In this document: one piece after another, positions 34,634 through 43,779 of the stretch
Numbering within the stretch: the first letter of the stretch is position 1
How the letters are laid out: each line of letters starts with the position of its first letter
Program-made: the position numbers and the translations under genes
Assembly: GCF_007827555.1 (NCBI RefSeq)
Contig: NZ_VISS01000004.1
Location: 94,981-158,980, forward strand
Reading direction: 5' to 3'
DNA: 64,000 bases
Source: Aeribacillus composti
GTDB taxonomy: Bacteria; Bacillota; Bacilli; Bacillales; Aeribacillaceae
Notes under the pieces: model-generated
Seen by the model: only the letters and a program-made list of their open reading frames with translations
What the model was told of the DNA's origin: nothing
The model's database searches: none

Positions 34634-34678
34634 TTGACTACTAGTTAACCGGTCAATTATAATGACTATATAGTCAAC
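34634..34678 (+). promoter_or_regulatory. swrC promoter overlapped by two palindromes
   Basis: TTGACT, 18 bases, TATAAT form the promoter of the pump gene. Two palindromes of similar sequence lie over it: GTTGACTACTAGTTAAC (one mismatch) covering the -35, and TGACTATATAGTCA (perfect) right after the -10. The same half-site TTGACTA appears in both, as expected for a TetR-family dimer. Confidence 0.65.
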
Positions 34679-34737
34679 TTACTATAAGTATGTATAAAAA
34701 AAGGAGAATTGTCAAATCTTCATGAAAGGAATGGGAC

Positions 34738-37700
34738 TTGGTGGAGAACATTATTAAATTTTCGCTCCGTAATAAACTGGCTATTTGGATTTTAACTATC
34801 ATTGCAATTTTTGCGGGACTATTTTCTGGATTTAATATGAAGCTGGAGACGATCCCGGACATAAACACTCCCATCATAAGTGTTACGACTACATATCCAG
34901 GTGCAACCCCTGAAGAAGTACAAGAGAAAGTGACGGTTCCTATTGAAGAAGCTGTTCGCAATTTGAACGGGGTGGAAATCGTCAGCTCTAATTCGTTTGA
35001 AAATGCATCTTCTATTCAAATCGAATACAAATTTGAAAAAGATATGGAACGAGCAGAAGAGGAAGCTGAAAAGGCAATCGAACAAGTCGAACTTCCTGAT
35101 GGAGCAGGAGAGCCTAAAATTGCAAGATTTAGCATGAACGCTTTCCCTGTTTATACAGTGAGCTTTTTTGATGAAGGAAAAACACTTCCTGAATTAACTG
35201 AACTGGTTGAAGACATCATTGTTCCTGAATTGAAAGGAATTGATGGAGTAGAAAGCATTGTAACTTCTGGACAGCAGGTAGAAGAGGGGCGGCTTGTTTT
35301 TCATCAAGACAAATTAAAAGAGCTCGGGCTAAATGAGGAAACAATAAAAAATTATATTCAAGGTGCGGATCTCCGTGCGCCATTAGGTCTTTATACATTT
35401 AAAGACACGGAAAAGTCTGTTGTCGTTGACGGAAATATTACGACAATTGACGATTTGAAAAAGCTTAAAATCCCAGTCACAGGATCAGCACAAGGGCAGC
35501 AAGCCGGAGAGGCGCAAATGAGCCAAGTGCCAAACGGTTTGTCTGGAGCAAATGGTGCAGCGCCAAATCAGGCGATCCAGCAGCAAAGCATTGAATTGCC
35601 AACAGTCGAATTAGGAGAAATTGCCGATATCGAAATCGTCGGAAAAGCTGAATCCGTATCAAGAACGAACGGAAAAGAAGCAATCGGACTGCAAATTGTA
35701 AAAGCTACTGATGCGAATACAGTTGAAGTCGTAAATAAAGTAAAAGAAAAATTGGATGAATTAAAAGACGAATATAAAGGCCTCGGAGTCGTTTCAACGC
35801 TGGACCAAGCAGAACCGATTGAAAAATCTGTTGAAACAATGCTGAATAAAGCTCTGTTCGGTTCGATTTTTGCAGTTATTGTCATTTTGCTGTTTTTGCG
35901 CAACATTCGTTCAACGTTGATTTCCGTGGTGTCAATTCCGCTTTCCATATTAATTGCATTAATCATTTTGCGTGAAATGGACATCACGTTGAACATGATG
36001 ACGCTTGGAGCTATCACAATGGCGATCGGCCGCGTCATTGACGATTCGATTGTCGTCATTGAAAATATTTACAGACGGATGACATTAAAAGGGGAGCCGT
36101 TAAAAGGGAAAGAGCTGATTATTGCAGCGACAAAAGAAATGTTTATTCCTATTATGTCCTCAACCATTGTGACGATAGCGGTTTTCTTGCCGCTCGCATT
36201 TGTCGAAGGGATGGTCGGACAGCTATTTATGCCGTTTGCCCTTACGATTGTATTCTCGCTTTTAGCGTCCCTTTTAGTGGCGATTACTATTGTGCCGGCA
36301 CTTGCTCACGTTTTATTTAAAAAAGGAGTAAAACGGAAAGGCGAAAAAGAAAAGGAAGCTGGCTTTTTGGTTACTAACTATAAAAAAATATTAAATTGGT
36401 CTTTGAACCATAAATGGATAACATCATTGATTGCGATTCTGCTTCTTGTCTCCAGTCTGTTTTTAATTCCTGTCATCGGTGTAAGCTTTTTGCCGAATGA
36501 ACAAGAAAAGCAAGTTATCTTAACGTATGATCCGGATCCAGGGCAAACGCTGGAAGAAGTAGAAGATATCGCATTGAAGGCAGAAGATTTCCTTGTCGAC
36601 CGTGATCATGTAAAAACGATTCAATTGTCTGTCGGAAGCGAAAATCCGATGAATCCTGGAAATCGAAATCAGGCCATTTTCTTTATTATGTATGAAGATG
36701 ACACACCGAATTTTGAAAAAGAAAAGGAGAAAATTGTTAAAGACTTAAATGAATTAACGAACGAAAAAGGCGATTGGGGCACCATTGACATGATGATGGC
36801 AAGCAATGAGTACACATTGTATGTGTTTGGCGATTCGATGGAAGATATTGAGCCTGTCGCCCAAAAAGTGCAAAAAATCTTGGAAGATGAAAAAAACTTG
36901 AAAAATGTCGAATCAGGTTTATCGAAAACTTATGATGAGTTCACGTTTGTTGTTGATCAAGAAAAGATGAGCAAGCTAGGATTGACCGCTGGGCAAATTG
37001 CGATGGCATTAAGCCAACACCATGAACGGCCGGTTTTAACAACAATCCAAAAAGAAGGTCAAGACATTGAAGTTTATATTGAAGGGGAAGAGCAAACATT
37101 TGATTCGATTGATGAGATGAAAAAGAAAACCATTCAGTCCCCACTTGGCATGAATGTGAAAATTGGAGATGTAGCGAAAGTAAAAGAAGGCGAAACATCC
37201 AATACGATTACTAGACGCGACGGAAAATTTGCAGTATCAGTCAGCGGAGAGATTACTACTAATGACGTTAGCCAAGTAAATGCAAACATTCAAAAGAAAA
37301 TAGATGGTTTAGAATTGCCGCCTGGTGTGAACATTGAAACAGGTGGAGTGTCCGAACAGATCAATGAGTCGTTTTCACAATTAGGATTGGCTATGCTCGC
37401 TGCCATCGCTGTTGTCTACTTTGTGCTGGTGGTTACGTTTAGTCAAGGACTTGCGCCTTTTGCCATTCTATTTTCACTTCCATTTACCGTCATCGGCGGA
37501 TTTGTAGCGCTATGGCTTGGGGGAGAAACATTGAGCGTTTCAGCTTTGATCGGTGCGCTCATGTTAATCGGTATTGTTGTGACGAATGCGATTGTGTTAA
37601 TTGACCGTGTCATTCATAAAGAGCGTGAAGGACTTTCTACAAGAGATGCGCTCATTGAAGCAGGGGCAACTCGTCTAAGACCGATTTTAATGACTGCGCT

Positions 37701-37887
37701 GGCAACAGTTGGAGCATTGCTTCCTCTCGCATTAGGTTATGAAGGAGATGGAGGCATGATCTCGAGAGGACTTGGTTTAACCGTCATCGGCGGATTGACC
37801 AGCTCGACTTTGCTGACTCTCATCATTGTTCCAATCGTCTATGAAGTATTAAGCAAATTTAGAAGAAAAGCTCCAATCGAGGAATGA
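34738..37887 (+). CDS. swrC: RND efflux pump, SwrC type
   Basis: Proton-driven exporter. B. subtilis SwrC gives self-resistance to surfactin and is needed for swarming. The 1049 residues are full length and collinear with it: helix 1 after the start (NKLAIWILTIIAIFAGLF), porter domain with TTYPGATPEEVQEKVTVPIE, a low-complexity Gln/Ala/Gly insert near residues 245-280, the charged helix 4 segment AIGRVIDDSIVVIENIYRR with the proton-relay Asp pair, and the second half ending IVTNAIVLIDRVIHKE. Start is TTG or the next codon GTG behind AAAGGA. Divergent TetR gene is the likely local regulator. No membrane fusion protein is present, normal for Gram-positives. Confidence 0.93.
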   Translation: MVENIIKFSLRNKLAIWILTIIAIFAGLFSGFNMKLETIPDINTPIISVTTTYPGATPEEVQEKVTVPIEEAVRNLNGVEIVSSNSFENASSIQIEYKFEKDMERAEEEAEKAIEQVELPDGAGEPKIARFSMNAFPVYTVSFFDEGKTLPELTELVEDIIVPELKGIDGVESIVTSGQQVEEGRLVFHQDKLKELGLNEETIKNYIQGADLRAPLGLYTFKDTEKSVVVDGNITTIDDLKKLKIPVTGSAQGQQAGEAQMSQVPNGLSGANGAAPNQAIQQQSIELPTVELGEIADIEIVGKAESVSRTNGKEAIGLQIVKATDANTVEVVNKVKEKLDELKDEYKGLGVVSTLDQAEPIEKSVETMLNKALFGSIFAVIVILLFLRNIRSTLISVVSIPLSILIALIILREMDITLNMMTLGAITMAIGRVIDDSIVVIENIYRRMTLKGEPLKGKELIIAATKEMFIPIMSSTIVTIAVFLPLAFVEGMVGQLFMPFALTIVFSLLASLLVAITIVPALAHVLFKKGVKRKGEKEKEAGFLVTNYKKILNWSLNHKWITSLIAILLLVSSLFLIPVIGVSFLPNEQEKQVILTYDPDPGQTLEEVEDIALKAEDFLVDRDHVKTIQLSVGSENPMNPGNRNQAIFFIMYEDDTPNFEKEKEKIVKDLNELTNEKGDWGTIDMMMASNEYTLYVFGDSMEDIEPVAQKVQKILEDEKNLKNVESGLSKTYDEFTFVVDQEKMSKLGLTAGQIAMALSQHHERPVLTTIQKEGQDIEVYIEGEEQTFDSIDEMKKKTIQSPLGMNVKIGDVAKVKEGETSNTITRRDGKFAVSVSGEITTNDVSQVNANIQKKIDGLELPPGVNIETGGVSEQINESFSQLGLAMLAAIAVVYFVLVVTFSQGLAPFAILFSLPFTVIGGFVALWLGGETLSVSALIGALMLIGIVVTNAIVLIDRVIHKEREGLSTRDALIEAGATRLRPILMTALATVGALLPLALGYEGDGGMISRGLGLTVIGGLTSSTLLTLIIVPIVYEVLSKFRRKAPIEE

Positions 37888-37892
37888 TAAGC

Positions 37893-37934
37893 AAAAAACC
37901 TGAAAAGCACTAAATAGGCTTTTCAGGTTTTTTG
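37893..37934 (+). terminator. Terminator of swrC
   Basis: AAAAACCTGAAAAGC pairs with GCTTTTCAGGTTTTT around a nine-base loop, with a T-run. Confidence 0.9.
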
Positions 37935-38023
37935 CATAACTTGCTGAAACAGTTTTTATGAAAATAAGAATATCAATTGTTTTGAAAAATTTTTAAAAGG
38001 GTCAATTATTCAAATTCCGGCAA

Positions 38024-38053
38024 TAAAAAAACGCGCTAAAAAGCGCGTTTTTT
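38024..38053 (-). terminator. Terminator of the tRNA pair
   Basis: AAAAAACGCGC pairs with GCGCGTTTTTT around a TAAAAA loop; lies right after the tRNA-Ser gene on the minus strand. Confidence 0.9.
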
Positions 38054-38056
38054 AAA

Positions 38057-38144
38057 CGGAGAAGGTGAGATTCGAACTCACGCGGCGGTTGCCCGCCCTA
38101 ACGCATTTCGAGTGCGTCCCCTTCAACCACTTGGGTACTTCTCC
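38057..38144 (-). tRNA. tRNA-Ser(CGA)
   Basis: Minus-strand cloverleaf: acceptor GGAGAAG pairs with CTTCTCC, discriminator G, a long variable arm (GGCGGGCAACCGCC) typical of serine tRNA, T-loop TTCGAAT. The anticodon loop reads CTCGAAA, giving anticodon CGA for UCG codons. CCA is not encoded. Length 88 bases; processed with tRNA-Pro from one transcript. Confidence 0.95.
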
Positions 38145-38145
38145 A

Positions 38146-38222
38146 TGGTCGGGAAGACAGGATTTGAACCTGCGACCCCCACGTCCCGAACGTGGTGCTC
38201 TGCCAAGCTGAGCTACTTCCCG
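38146..38222 (-). tRNA. tRNA-Pro(CGG)
   Basis: Minus-strand cloverleaf: CGGGAAG acceptor, D-arm GCTC...GAGC, anticodon stem CCACG/CGTGG with loop TTCGGGA (anticodon CGG), T-arm GCAGG TTCAAAT CCTGT, and encoded CCA. It reads CCG codons. One base separates it from tRNA-Ser. Confidence 0.95.
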
Positions 38223-38369
38223 AAAAACGTCAGCATTGATATTATATATTAAAATAAAAAATTTGTCATCAAAAAATTTTAACCAATCAACAAAAAGTTT
38301 GGAAAAGGAAATTAATCTTTTTTTGTTGAATTATGTAGTAGGCAAATAAAAGAAAGGAGTCACATAACA

Positions 38370-39332
38370 TTGAAGGTACAAAACATTGGCGATGACATCA
38401 CATTAATTGATCTTTTTGACTTAGGATTAGAAAACAGAACAGGGGCTTACGTTCTTCACGAAAAAGAGCTGACCATCATCGAAACAAGCGCGAGCCCGTC
38501 TGTCCCATATTTATTAAAAGGTCTTGATAGTTTAGGAATTGATCCGAAGGATGTTCAAAACATCATTGTTACGCACATTCATTTAGATCATTCGGGAGGT
38601 GTCGGGCTTTTCCTTAAACATTGCCCAAAAGCAAAAGTGTTCGTCCATCCCCGCGGGAAACGTCATTTGCAAGATCCATCCAGATTAATTGCCAGCGCCA
38701 AAATGGTGTATGGAGAGGAGCAATTTCAAAAATTGTTTGATCCGATTTTGCCCGTGCCAGAAGACCAGCTAGTTGTAAAAGAAGATTTGGAAACGCTTCA
38801 AGTAGGCGATGATCGCGTGCTGACGTTTTATCACACACCAGGTCATGCGAATCACCATTTTTGTATACATGATTCCAAAAGCAACGGCATCTTTACCGGC
38901 GACACGATCGGAGTTTTTTATTCAATGCTCTTAGATTCAGACTTAGAGTTTTATTTGCCGTCTACTTCTCCTAACCAGTTTGATCCGGATAAAATGCTTG
39001 AATCATGTGAAAGAATCGAAGCATTAAACGTTTCGAAAATATTTTTCGGTCATTTTGGCATGAGCGAGCATCCAGAGGAAGTTTATAAACAGCTAAAATA
39101 TTGGCTGGACATTTTTGTAGATCAAGGCAAAGCGGTTGTAAAAGAGCATGGAAGCTTGCCGTTTGAAGAAAGATCAAAGCTTCTATCTGATAGATTGTAC
39201 AGCACGCTGCAAGATTACTTAAAGAAAAAACATATTTCCGAAGATCATCAAGTGCACGAGTATTTAAAAATCGATATGGGCATTTGTGCGCAAGGGATTA
39301 TTGATTACTTGCAAAAAGCAGAAAATAGATAA
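38370..39332 (+). CDS. MBL-fold metallo-hydrolase
   Basis: A 320-residue metallo-beta-lactamase-fold enzyme. The metal motif THIHLDHSGG gives His69, His71, Asp73 and His74; FYHTPGHANHHF supplies the next metal His; FTGDTIG the bridging Asp; FFGHFG the last His. All metal sites are present, so it should bind two metals. The ~100-residue helical C-terminal extension is typical of the group annotated as generic hydrolases; substrate unknown. TTG start behind AAAGGAG. The pirin relic follows after seven bases, suggesting a former two-gene operon. Confidence 0.88.
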   Translation: MKVQNIGDDITLIDLFDLGLENRTGAYVLHEKELTIIETSASPSVPYLLKGLDSLGIDPKDVQNIIVTHIHLDHSGGVGLFLKHCPKAKVFVHPRGKRHLQDPSRLIASAKMVYGEEQFQKLFDPILPVPEDQLVVKEDLETLQVGDDRVLTFYHTPGHANHHFCIHDSKSNGIFTGDTIGVFYSMLLDSDLEFYLPSTSPNQFDPDKMLESCERIEALNVSKIFFGHFGMSEHPEEVYKQLKYWLDIFVDQGKAVVKEHGSLPFEERSKLLSDRLYSTLQDYLKKKHISEDHQVHEYLKIDMGICAQGIIDYLQKAENR

Positions 39333-39339
39333 GGCTTGT

Positions 39340-40162
39340 ATGGAAAGGGATATACGCAAAATTAAAAATGTTGCGTTACAAACGAATAATCCGACTCATA
39401 CTAATGGGTTTGTGTTAGAACCTGGTAATTGGGAGGAATATGATCGATTTTAATGCTTGCGGAGGATATTTTTCAGCAAGGGACGTTTGACCTTCATCCC
39501 CATCGGGGAATCGAAACTGTCACATATGTAATTGACGGGATTTTGGAGCATTTTGATAACAAAAATGGATATGGCAAGCAAAGCCGGGGATGTTCAATGG
39601 ATGACTGCTGGAAGAGGAGTAATCCATCAAGAAGATCCTGCACCTGGATCTACCGTTCACAGTCTGCAGCTGTGGGTTAATTTGCCGAGTTCAAAAAAAC
39701 TGACCGCTCCCCGCTATCAAAATTTGAAAAGTGCTGACAGGCCAGTTAGAAAAGAAAAAGGAGCGTTGATTCGGATTTTTTCTGGTTCGTCAAAAGGTAT
39801 TCAAGCGCCGACTAAAAAATTACGTTCCTGTCACGATGGTGGAAATGATTCTGGAACCTGATGCGTCCGTTCATCAAGATCTTCCGGAAAACTATAATGG
39901 TTTTCTTTATATTTTAGAAGGAAAAGGCTTGTTTGGTGCGTCTAAAACAAAAGGGGAAAAAGGGCAAGTGCTGTTTTTAACAAAGGGTGCTGAGGGAGAG
40001 GAAAGCTACATAACCGTCACAACGACAGACAAACTCCGGCTGCTTCTATATGCGGGAGAACCTCTCCATGAACCTGTCACAGCTTACGGTCCGTTTGTTA
40101 TGAACACGTAAGAAGAAATACGGCAAGCAATCGTCGACTATCAAACAGGAAAGTTTGAATGA
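39340..40162 (+). pseudogene. Broken pirin-family gene
   Basis: Pieces in three frames rebuild a cupin-fold pirin of about 275 residues: NGFVLEPGNWEEYDRF, then DLHPHRGIETVTYVIDG with the metal-binding HPHRG, then AGDVQWMTAGRGVIHQED, and the C-terminal cupin with ENYNGFLYILEG and a final KFE. I count three frameshifts (near 39450, 39580 and 39820) and one in-frame stop at 40109-40111. Pirins can act as quercetinases or cofactors; this one is inactive. The good conservation of the pieces suggests recent decay. Confidence 0.88.
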
Positions 40163-40183
40163 AAGAGAATAACAGTTTGATAA

Positions 40184-40223
40184 ACTCTCCGACTTTTATG
40201 CACGGAAGGAGAGTATTTTTTTT
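40184..40223 (+). terminator. Terminator after the pirin relic
   Basis: ACTCTCC pairs with GGAGAGT, followed by ATTTTTTTT. Confidence 0.75.
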
Positions 40224-40328
40224 GTAAATAAAAATTATTTCTCGGGAAAGCGCAAAATTCAACAATGATAAAGAAAAAACGAGAAAAAAGGTAGCATCTG
40301 TCGAATGGTTGTATATTGAAATGTTTTG

Positions 40329-40345
40329 TGTCAGATTATGTGACA
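40329..40345 (+). promoter_or_regulatory. GlnR/TnrA-like box upstream of the chemoreceptor-like gene
   Basis: TGTCA-GATTATG-TGACA fits TGTNA-N7-TNACA exactly and shares the ATT.TG core with the box upstream of rtp. It lies about 72 bases before the ribosome-coupled ATG, so it could control this gene by nitrogen status. Confidence 0.4.
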
Positions 40346-40416
40346 TAAATTATGTTTCGTTCTTGTTCGGCTTGTTACAATAAAGAGTAAATTAGTGGAG
40401 ACAGTAGGTGATAAAT

Positions 40417-41796
40417 ATGCTGTTTTTAAAAAAATGGAATCGAGCAGCGGATCATGAAGAAGATAGACAAAAAAAACAAATGGAGGATTCGTTTGCGGCA
40501 CAGGTGGAAGTTGCTGCGGATCAATTAAAAGGCGTCATTGAGCAAATGAAATTAACCGCTGTTTCCCTTGATGAACGATCTTCCTCGAGTAAAAAAAGCA
40601 CGTTTCAGCTATTAGAGCATATTGAGCAGACCGCGCAAGACACAAATAACGTTTCAGAAAAGATGCGTAAAATTGAAGAGGCAGCTGTGAAAATCACAGC
40701 ATCTTCTCAAGAGATACATTCCTCAAGTATATTATTTTATGAACAGCTCGTAAAATCGAAAACGCAGCTGCAAAAAATACAAGAAGAAACGGAACAGCTG
40801 CGGCAAAATCATTTGAAAATTCTTGATCAAATGGATCGGCTCGTTTCTTTTTCCAAACAAATGGATCACATTCTTTCTTCGATTGGAGCGATTTCTCTAA
40901 AAACAAAAATACTTGCATTAAATGCAAATATCGAATCGGCAAGAGCCGGAATACATGGGAAAAGCTTCTCGGTCGTTGCAAATGAAATTGGAAATTTAGC
41001 AAACCAAACGCATGATGCGGTTGAAGAAACACATCAAATTCTTTCTTCGATTCAATCAGAAATTGAGTTTTCGACCAAAATGGTAAAATCGGAAAACGAT
41101 CAGATGAAAAAGAATGTGGCTGAATTACTATCTTTAATTGATGTTATCCATTCCTTTCAAACATCGTTGGGTAAAATCACATCAATGGTATCGGATTCGA
41201 AAGACGCTGTCGAATTGCAGTGTGATCATGTACAGGAAATTACTACGGTGCTCAAGCAAATATCAGATATGGCTCATGAAAATAAAACATATGCACTGAG
41301 AGTTTCAGAAGATATGGATAAGCAGCACCAGCATATTGAAGAGATGATTGCCATCAGCGAGACATTGGATCAAACCTCTAAAGAGCTGCAAACGTTAGTC
41401 AAAAGGGATCAGCTTCAACAAATTACAGAAATAGATTTGGCAAAAATCAATGAAATGAAAGAAAAAGTGATGAATCTTTTATCACAATTTCCATTGTATG
41501 AACTAGATGCGGATGTTCATAAAAAAGCATTGGATCAATTTTTTGAGGAGAACGAGCATATCGAAGCTATTTGGTCGAATCGACTGGACGGTACATTCGT
41601 TTATTCCAACCCTTCTGCAGGCTTAATAAATGCAAAAGCCCGTCCTTGGTTTATCGAAGCTAGTAAAAATAAAATCTTTATATCAAGCATCTATACATCT
41701 GCTGTTACAAAAAAACCGTGCATCACCATTTCCTTCCCCATTCATAAGAACGGAGACATCGTCGGGGTTATCGGTGTCGATTTAATAGTAAAATAA
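40417..41796 (+). CDS. Cytoplasmic chemoreceptor-like protein with C-terminal Cache-type domain
   Basis: A 459-residue protein without membrane segments. A long coiled coil (about residues 20-330) contains the methyl-accepting signalling hairpin, recognisable as [20 protein letters not shown] followed by [15 protein letters not shown]. The C-terminal ~100 residues ([40 protein letters not shown], ending [10 protein letters not shown]) look like a PDC/Cache sensory fold, normally found outside the cell in front of a membrane helix. A Cache-like domain at the C-terminus of a soluble receptor is unusual. It should signal through CheA/CheW. ATG chosen with AGGTG seven bases upstream. Confidence 0.85.
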   Translation: MLFLKKWNRAADHEEDRQKKQMEDSFAAQVEVAADQLKGVIEQMKLTAVSLDERSSSSKKSTFQLLEHIEQTAQDTNNVSEKMRKIEEAAVKITASSQEIHSSSILFYEQLVKSKTQLQKIQEETEQLRQNHLKILDQMDRLVSFSKQMDHILSSIGAISLKTKILALNANIESARAGIHGKSFSVVANEIGNLANQTHDAVEETHQILSSIQSEIEFSTKMVKSENDQMKKNVAELLSLIDVIHSFQTSLGKITSMVSDSKDAVELQCDHVQEITTVLKQISDMAHENKTYALRVSEDMDKQHQHIEEMIAISETLDQTSKELQTLVKRDQLQQITEIDLAKINEMKEKVMNLLSQFPLYELDADVHKKALDQFFEENEHIEAIWSNRLDGTFVYSNPSAGLINAKARPWFIEASKNKIFISSIYTSAVTKKPCITISFPIHKNGDIVGVIGVDLIVK

Positions 41797-41850
41797 GCAG
41801 ATGGTTTCAATCCTTTTTGAAACGATATAATTTTCGCCCTTTTATTTAAA

Positions 41851-41876
41851 AATGCGGTTTCACAACCGCGTTTTTC
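41851..41876 (+). terminator. Terminator of the chemoreceptor-like gene
   Basis: GCGGTT pairs with AACCGC around TCAC and is followed by GTTTTTC. Confidence 0.75.
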
Positions 41877-41918
41877 TTTTCTCTCAAACAAGAAAATTAA
41901 AAAAAAGAGAATGAATAC

Positions 41919-42338
41919 TCAAAAAATTTTCAGAAAGATTAGCCTGTTTTTCTGCTCGATCCATCCGCTTCTCTTTAACTCCGCAACACAATGCTTAAAG
42001 CATTTTTTTAATGATGGATAAGAACATGTCTTTTTCCTCGCTTCCATTACGAGCCGCAAAATTTCCCCTTCGTTAAAGCCGTTTCTCTTGTTTATATGGA
42101 GCAAATAAAAACAAGTCAATAAAATCCAGACACACACTTCAGACAAATTTCCTTTGGCAAATTCTTTAAAAACGAATTCCGGGACTTGAAAATACCTATT
42201 TTTTACATTTTTATGTAGATGCTGTTCAATAATTGATTCATGATGGTCTTTTTTATACTCATTATTAAATATGTAGAGAGGCAGTGAAAAATATTTACGA
42301 TGTTCATAGAAAGAAGGATTTAATTCATTTGTCAACAT
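41919..42338 (-). CDS. Unrecognised protein, 139 residues
   Basis: Basic, Cys- and aromatic-rich protein with no family I recognise. Visible pieces: FYEHRKYFSLPLYIF near the start, VCVWILLTCFYLLHINKRNG (hydrophobic, perhaps one buried helix), and a basic helical end with LKRSGWIEQKNRLIF that could fit a winged-helix end. ATG with GGGGG six bases before it. Another small unknown gene lies upstream on the same strand. Confidence 0.55.
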   Translation of the reverse strand: MLTNELNPSFYEHRKYFSLPLYIFNNEYKKDHHESIIEQHLHKNVKNRYFQVPEFVFKEFAKGNLSEVCVWILLTCFYLLHINKRNGFNEGEILRLVMEARKKTCSYPSLKKCFKHCVAELKRSGWIEQKNRLIFLKIF

Positions 42339-42396
42339 CTTGACCCCCAAAAACCCTTTTGATCAGCATGAACGGGAAATATTTTCGTAGAATTGT

Positions 42397-42672
42397 TTAT
42401 TTTTGGCCGGTGCCCGCTTTTGTTTCTTCCAGTTTGATAAGAAAGGAAATGACATCTGCAAGTGCTTGCCTATAAACTAGCAAATTTTGAGTATCCATCA
42501 AACAATAGATGGTTCCTTTTAAATCATCGCAATCGTTTTTGGCTATGCCCAGCTTTTTAAGCTTTTCTTCAAGCTCGTTGTATAGAGCTTTGAGCTCACG
42601 GTTTTGTCGATTTAACAAAGCTTGCTCAATTCGATTATAAGCGAATTCATTGAAAGCTTGCTCAAAGTTCAT
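42397..42672 (-). CDS. Unrecognised helical protein, 91 residues
   Basis: Helical, charged protein (FEQAFNEFAYNRIEQALLNR, then LKALYNELEEKLKKLG). No known motif. It diverges from the XRE-type regulator gene with about 140 bases between, so that regulator may control it. Spacing to the next gene on the same strand is 58 bases, consistent with one transcript. Confidence 0.6.
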   Translation of the reverse strand: MNFEQAFNEFAYNRIEQALLNRQNRELKALYNELEEKLKKLGIAKNDCDDLKGTIYCLMDTQNLLVYRQALADVISFLIKLEETKAGTGQK

Positions 42673-42809
42673 CTATGCTCACCCAACCCTTTGAAGATAA
42701 AAATGAATAAAAAATATTCATTTTTATAGTAATACAAAACGAATTGAAAGTAAAATAGGAAAACGTTAAACTATATTATAGATGAAGTAGCAAAGAAGGA
42801 ATGTAACAG

Positions 42810-43127
42810 ATGGAAATCAATAAAAAAATCGGAGAACAAATAAGAGAAGTGCGAAAAAAGTATAATATATCGATGGTTCAACTGGCCGAGGATTTGGAAA
42901 TTTCTCAGCCAAGGCTTTCCAGAATCGAAAATGGTGAACAAGAAATTCCTATTAGCCTCATTCAAAAGTTTTGCCAAAGATTTAATATACCGATGGGAAG
43001 CTTTTTTAAAATGATCGATAACGAGGACATATCCCTTGTTGATGATCAAGTAGAACATATTCTTTCTACTTTAAATGATGAGCAAAAGAAAGCATTGTAT
43101 GTTTTTTTATCTTCTTTTCAAAAATAA
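42810..43127 (+). CDS. XRE-family helix-turn-helix regulator
   Basis: A 105-residue DNA-binding protein. The helix-turn-helix is at residues about 8-62: IGEQIREVRKKYNISMVQLA, EDLEISQPRLSRIENGEQEI and LIQKFCQRFNI are the expected helices. The C-terminal 35 residues (VDDQVEHILSTLNDEQKKAL) are a short helical dimerisation tail, as in SinR-like repressors. Divergent from two small unknown genes that it may regulate. ATG without a strong ribosome site (GGAATG). Confidence 0.85.
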   Translation: MEINKKIGEQIREVRKKYNISMVQLAEDLEISQPRLSRIENGEQEIPISLIQKFCQRFNIPMGSFFKMIDNEDISLVDDQVEHILSTLNDEQKKALYVFLSSFQK

Positions 43128-43230
43128 CCCTCCATCCCTTGATCCCTTCATGAATTCGTGACGAAAGGCAGACCGAAAATAAACGAACAAATGTTCCTTT
43201 TTATTTTACCATGTTTTGATAGTTTTTGGA

Positions 43231-43285
43231 AGCGGTGAGAATCCTCTTTATTTTATTTTTATGGAGAGTTGAATCACCGCTTTTT
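43231..43285 (+). terminator. Terminator hairpin downstream of the XRE regulator gene
   Basis: AGCGGTGA pairs with TCACCGCT across a large loop, followed by TTTTTAG. Confidence 0.6.
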
Positions 43286-43779
43286 AGATCCAGGCAAGTA
43301 ACTGCCGTATTATATGCACAGTAAAAATGGAACATGCTGATGCATCGGCTTAAAATATTTTGCTAGAATGTAAGAAGCCAAAAAGTATGTTTGAACAAAA
43401 CTATATACAGTTGATCCACTTTTCAAAAGCACAATCAAATGGAACTTCTGAACCATTTCAATAAAAATGACTCGAAAATCATTTAAACATTGTCGTAATA
43501 AAGCGAGAAATATTTGGGATTTGAGTTGGAATGGAAGTCGGCAGCGAAACATATTTATCTATAAAACGGAGCATAACTGCTATGTTGATGCAGCTTCCTA
43601 GAAAATCTTACAGTTCTCAATGAAAGGTTTTTTAGAAGCTCGCCAATTTCATGGCGGGCCAAGCAAATTGATACAATGACAGCAGGACGAAAAATATGAA
43701 ATGATGCTTAATGATTGACAGCCGCGCCATAAACTAATAAAATTGGATTGAAAATTCGGAATTTTTAGGAGGGGACCAA
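43286..43779. other. Gene-free stretch
   Basis: No frame with protein-like sense on either strand. It includes the upstream region of the next aldehyde dehydrogenase gene, whose ribosome site is AGGAGGGG; no clear promoter is seen. Confidence 0.4.

Noticed and set aside
35568..36059. 163-codon frame opposite swrC
   Set aside because: Lies fully inside swrC with no ribosome site or motif; shadow frame.
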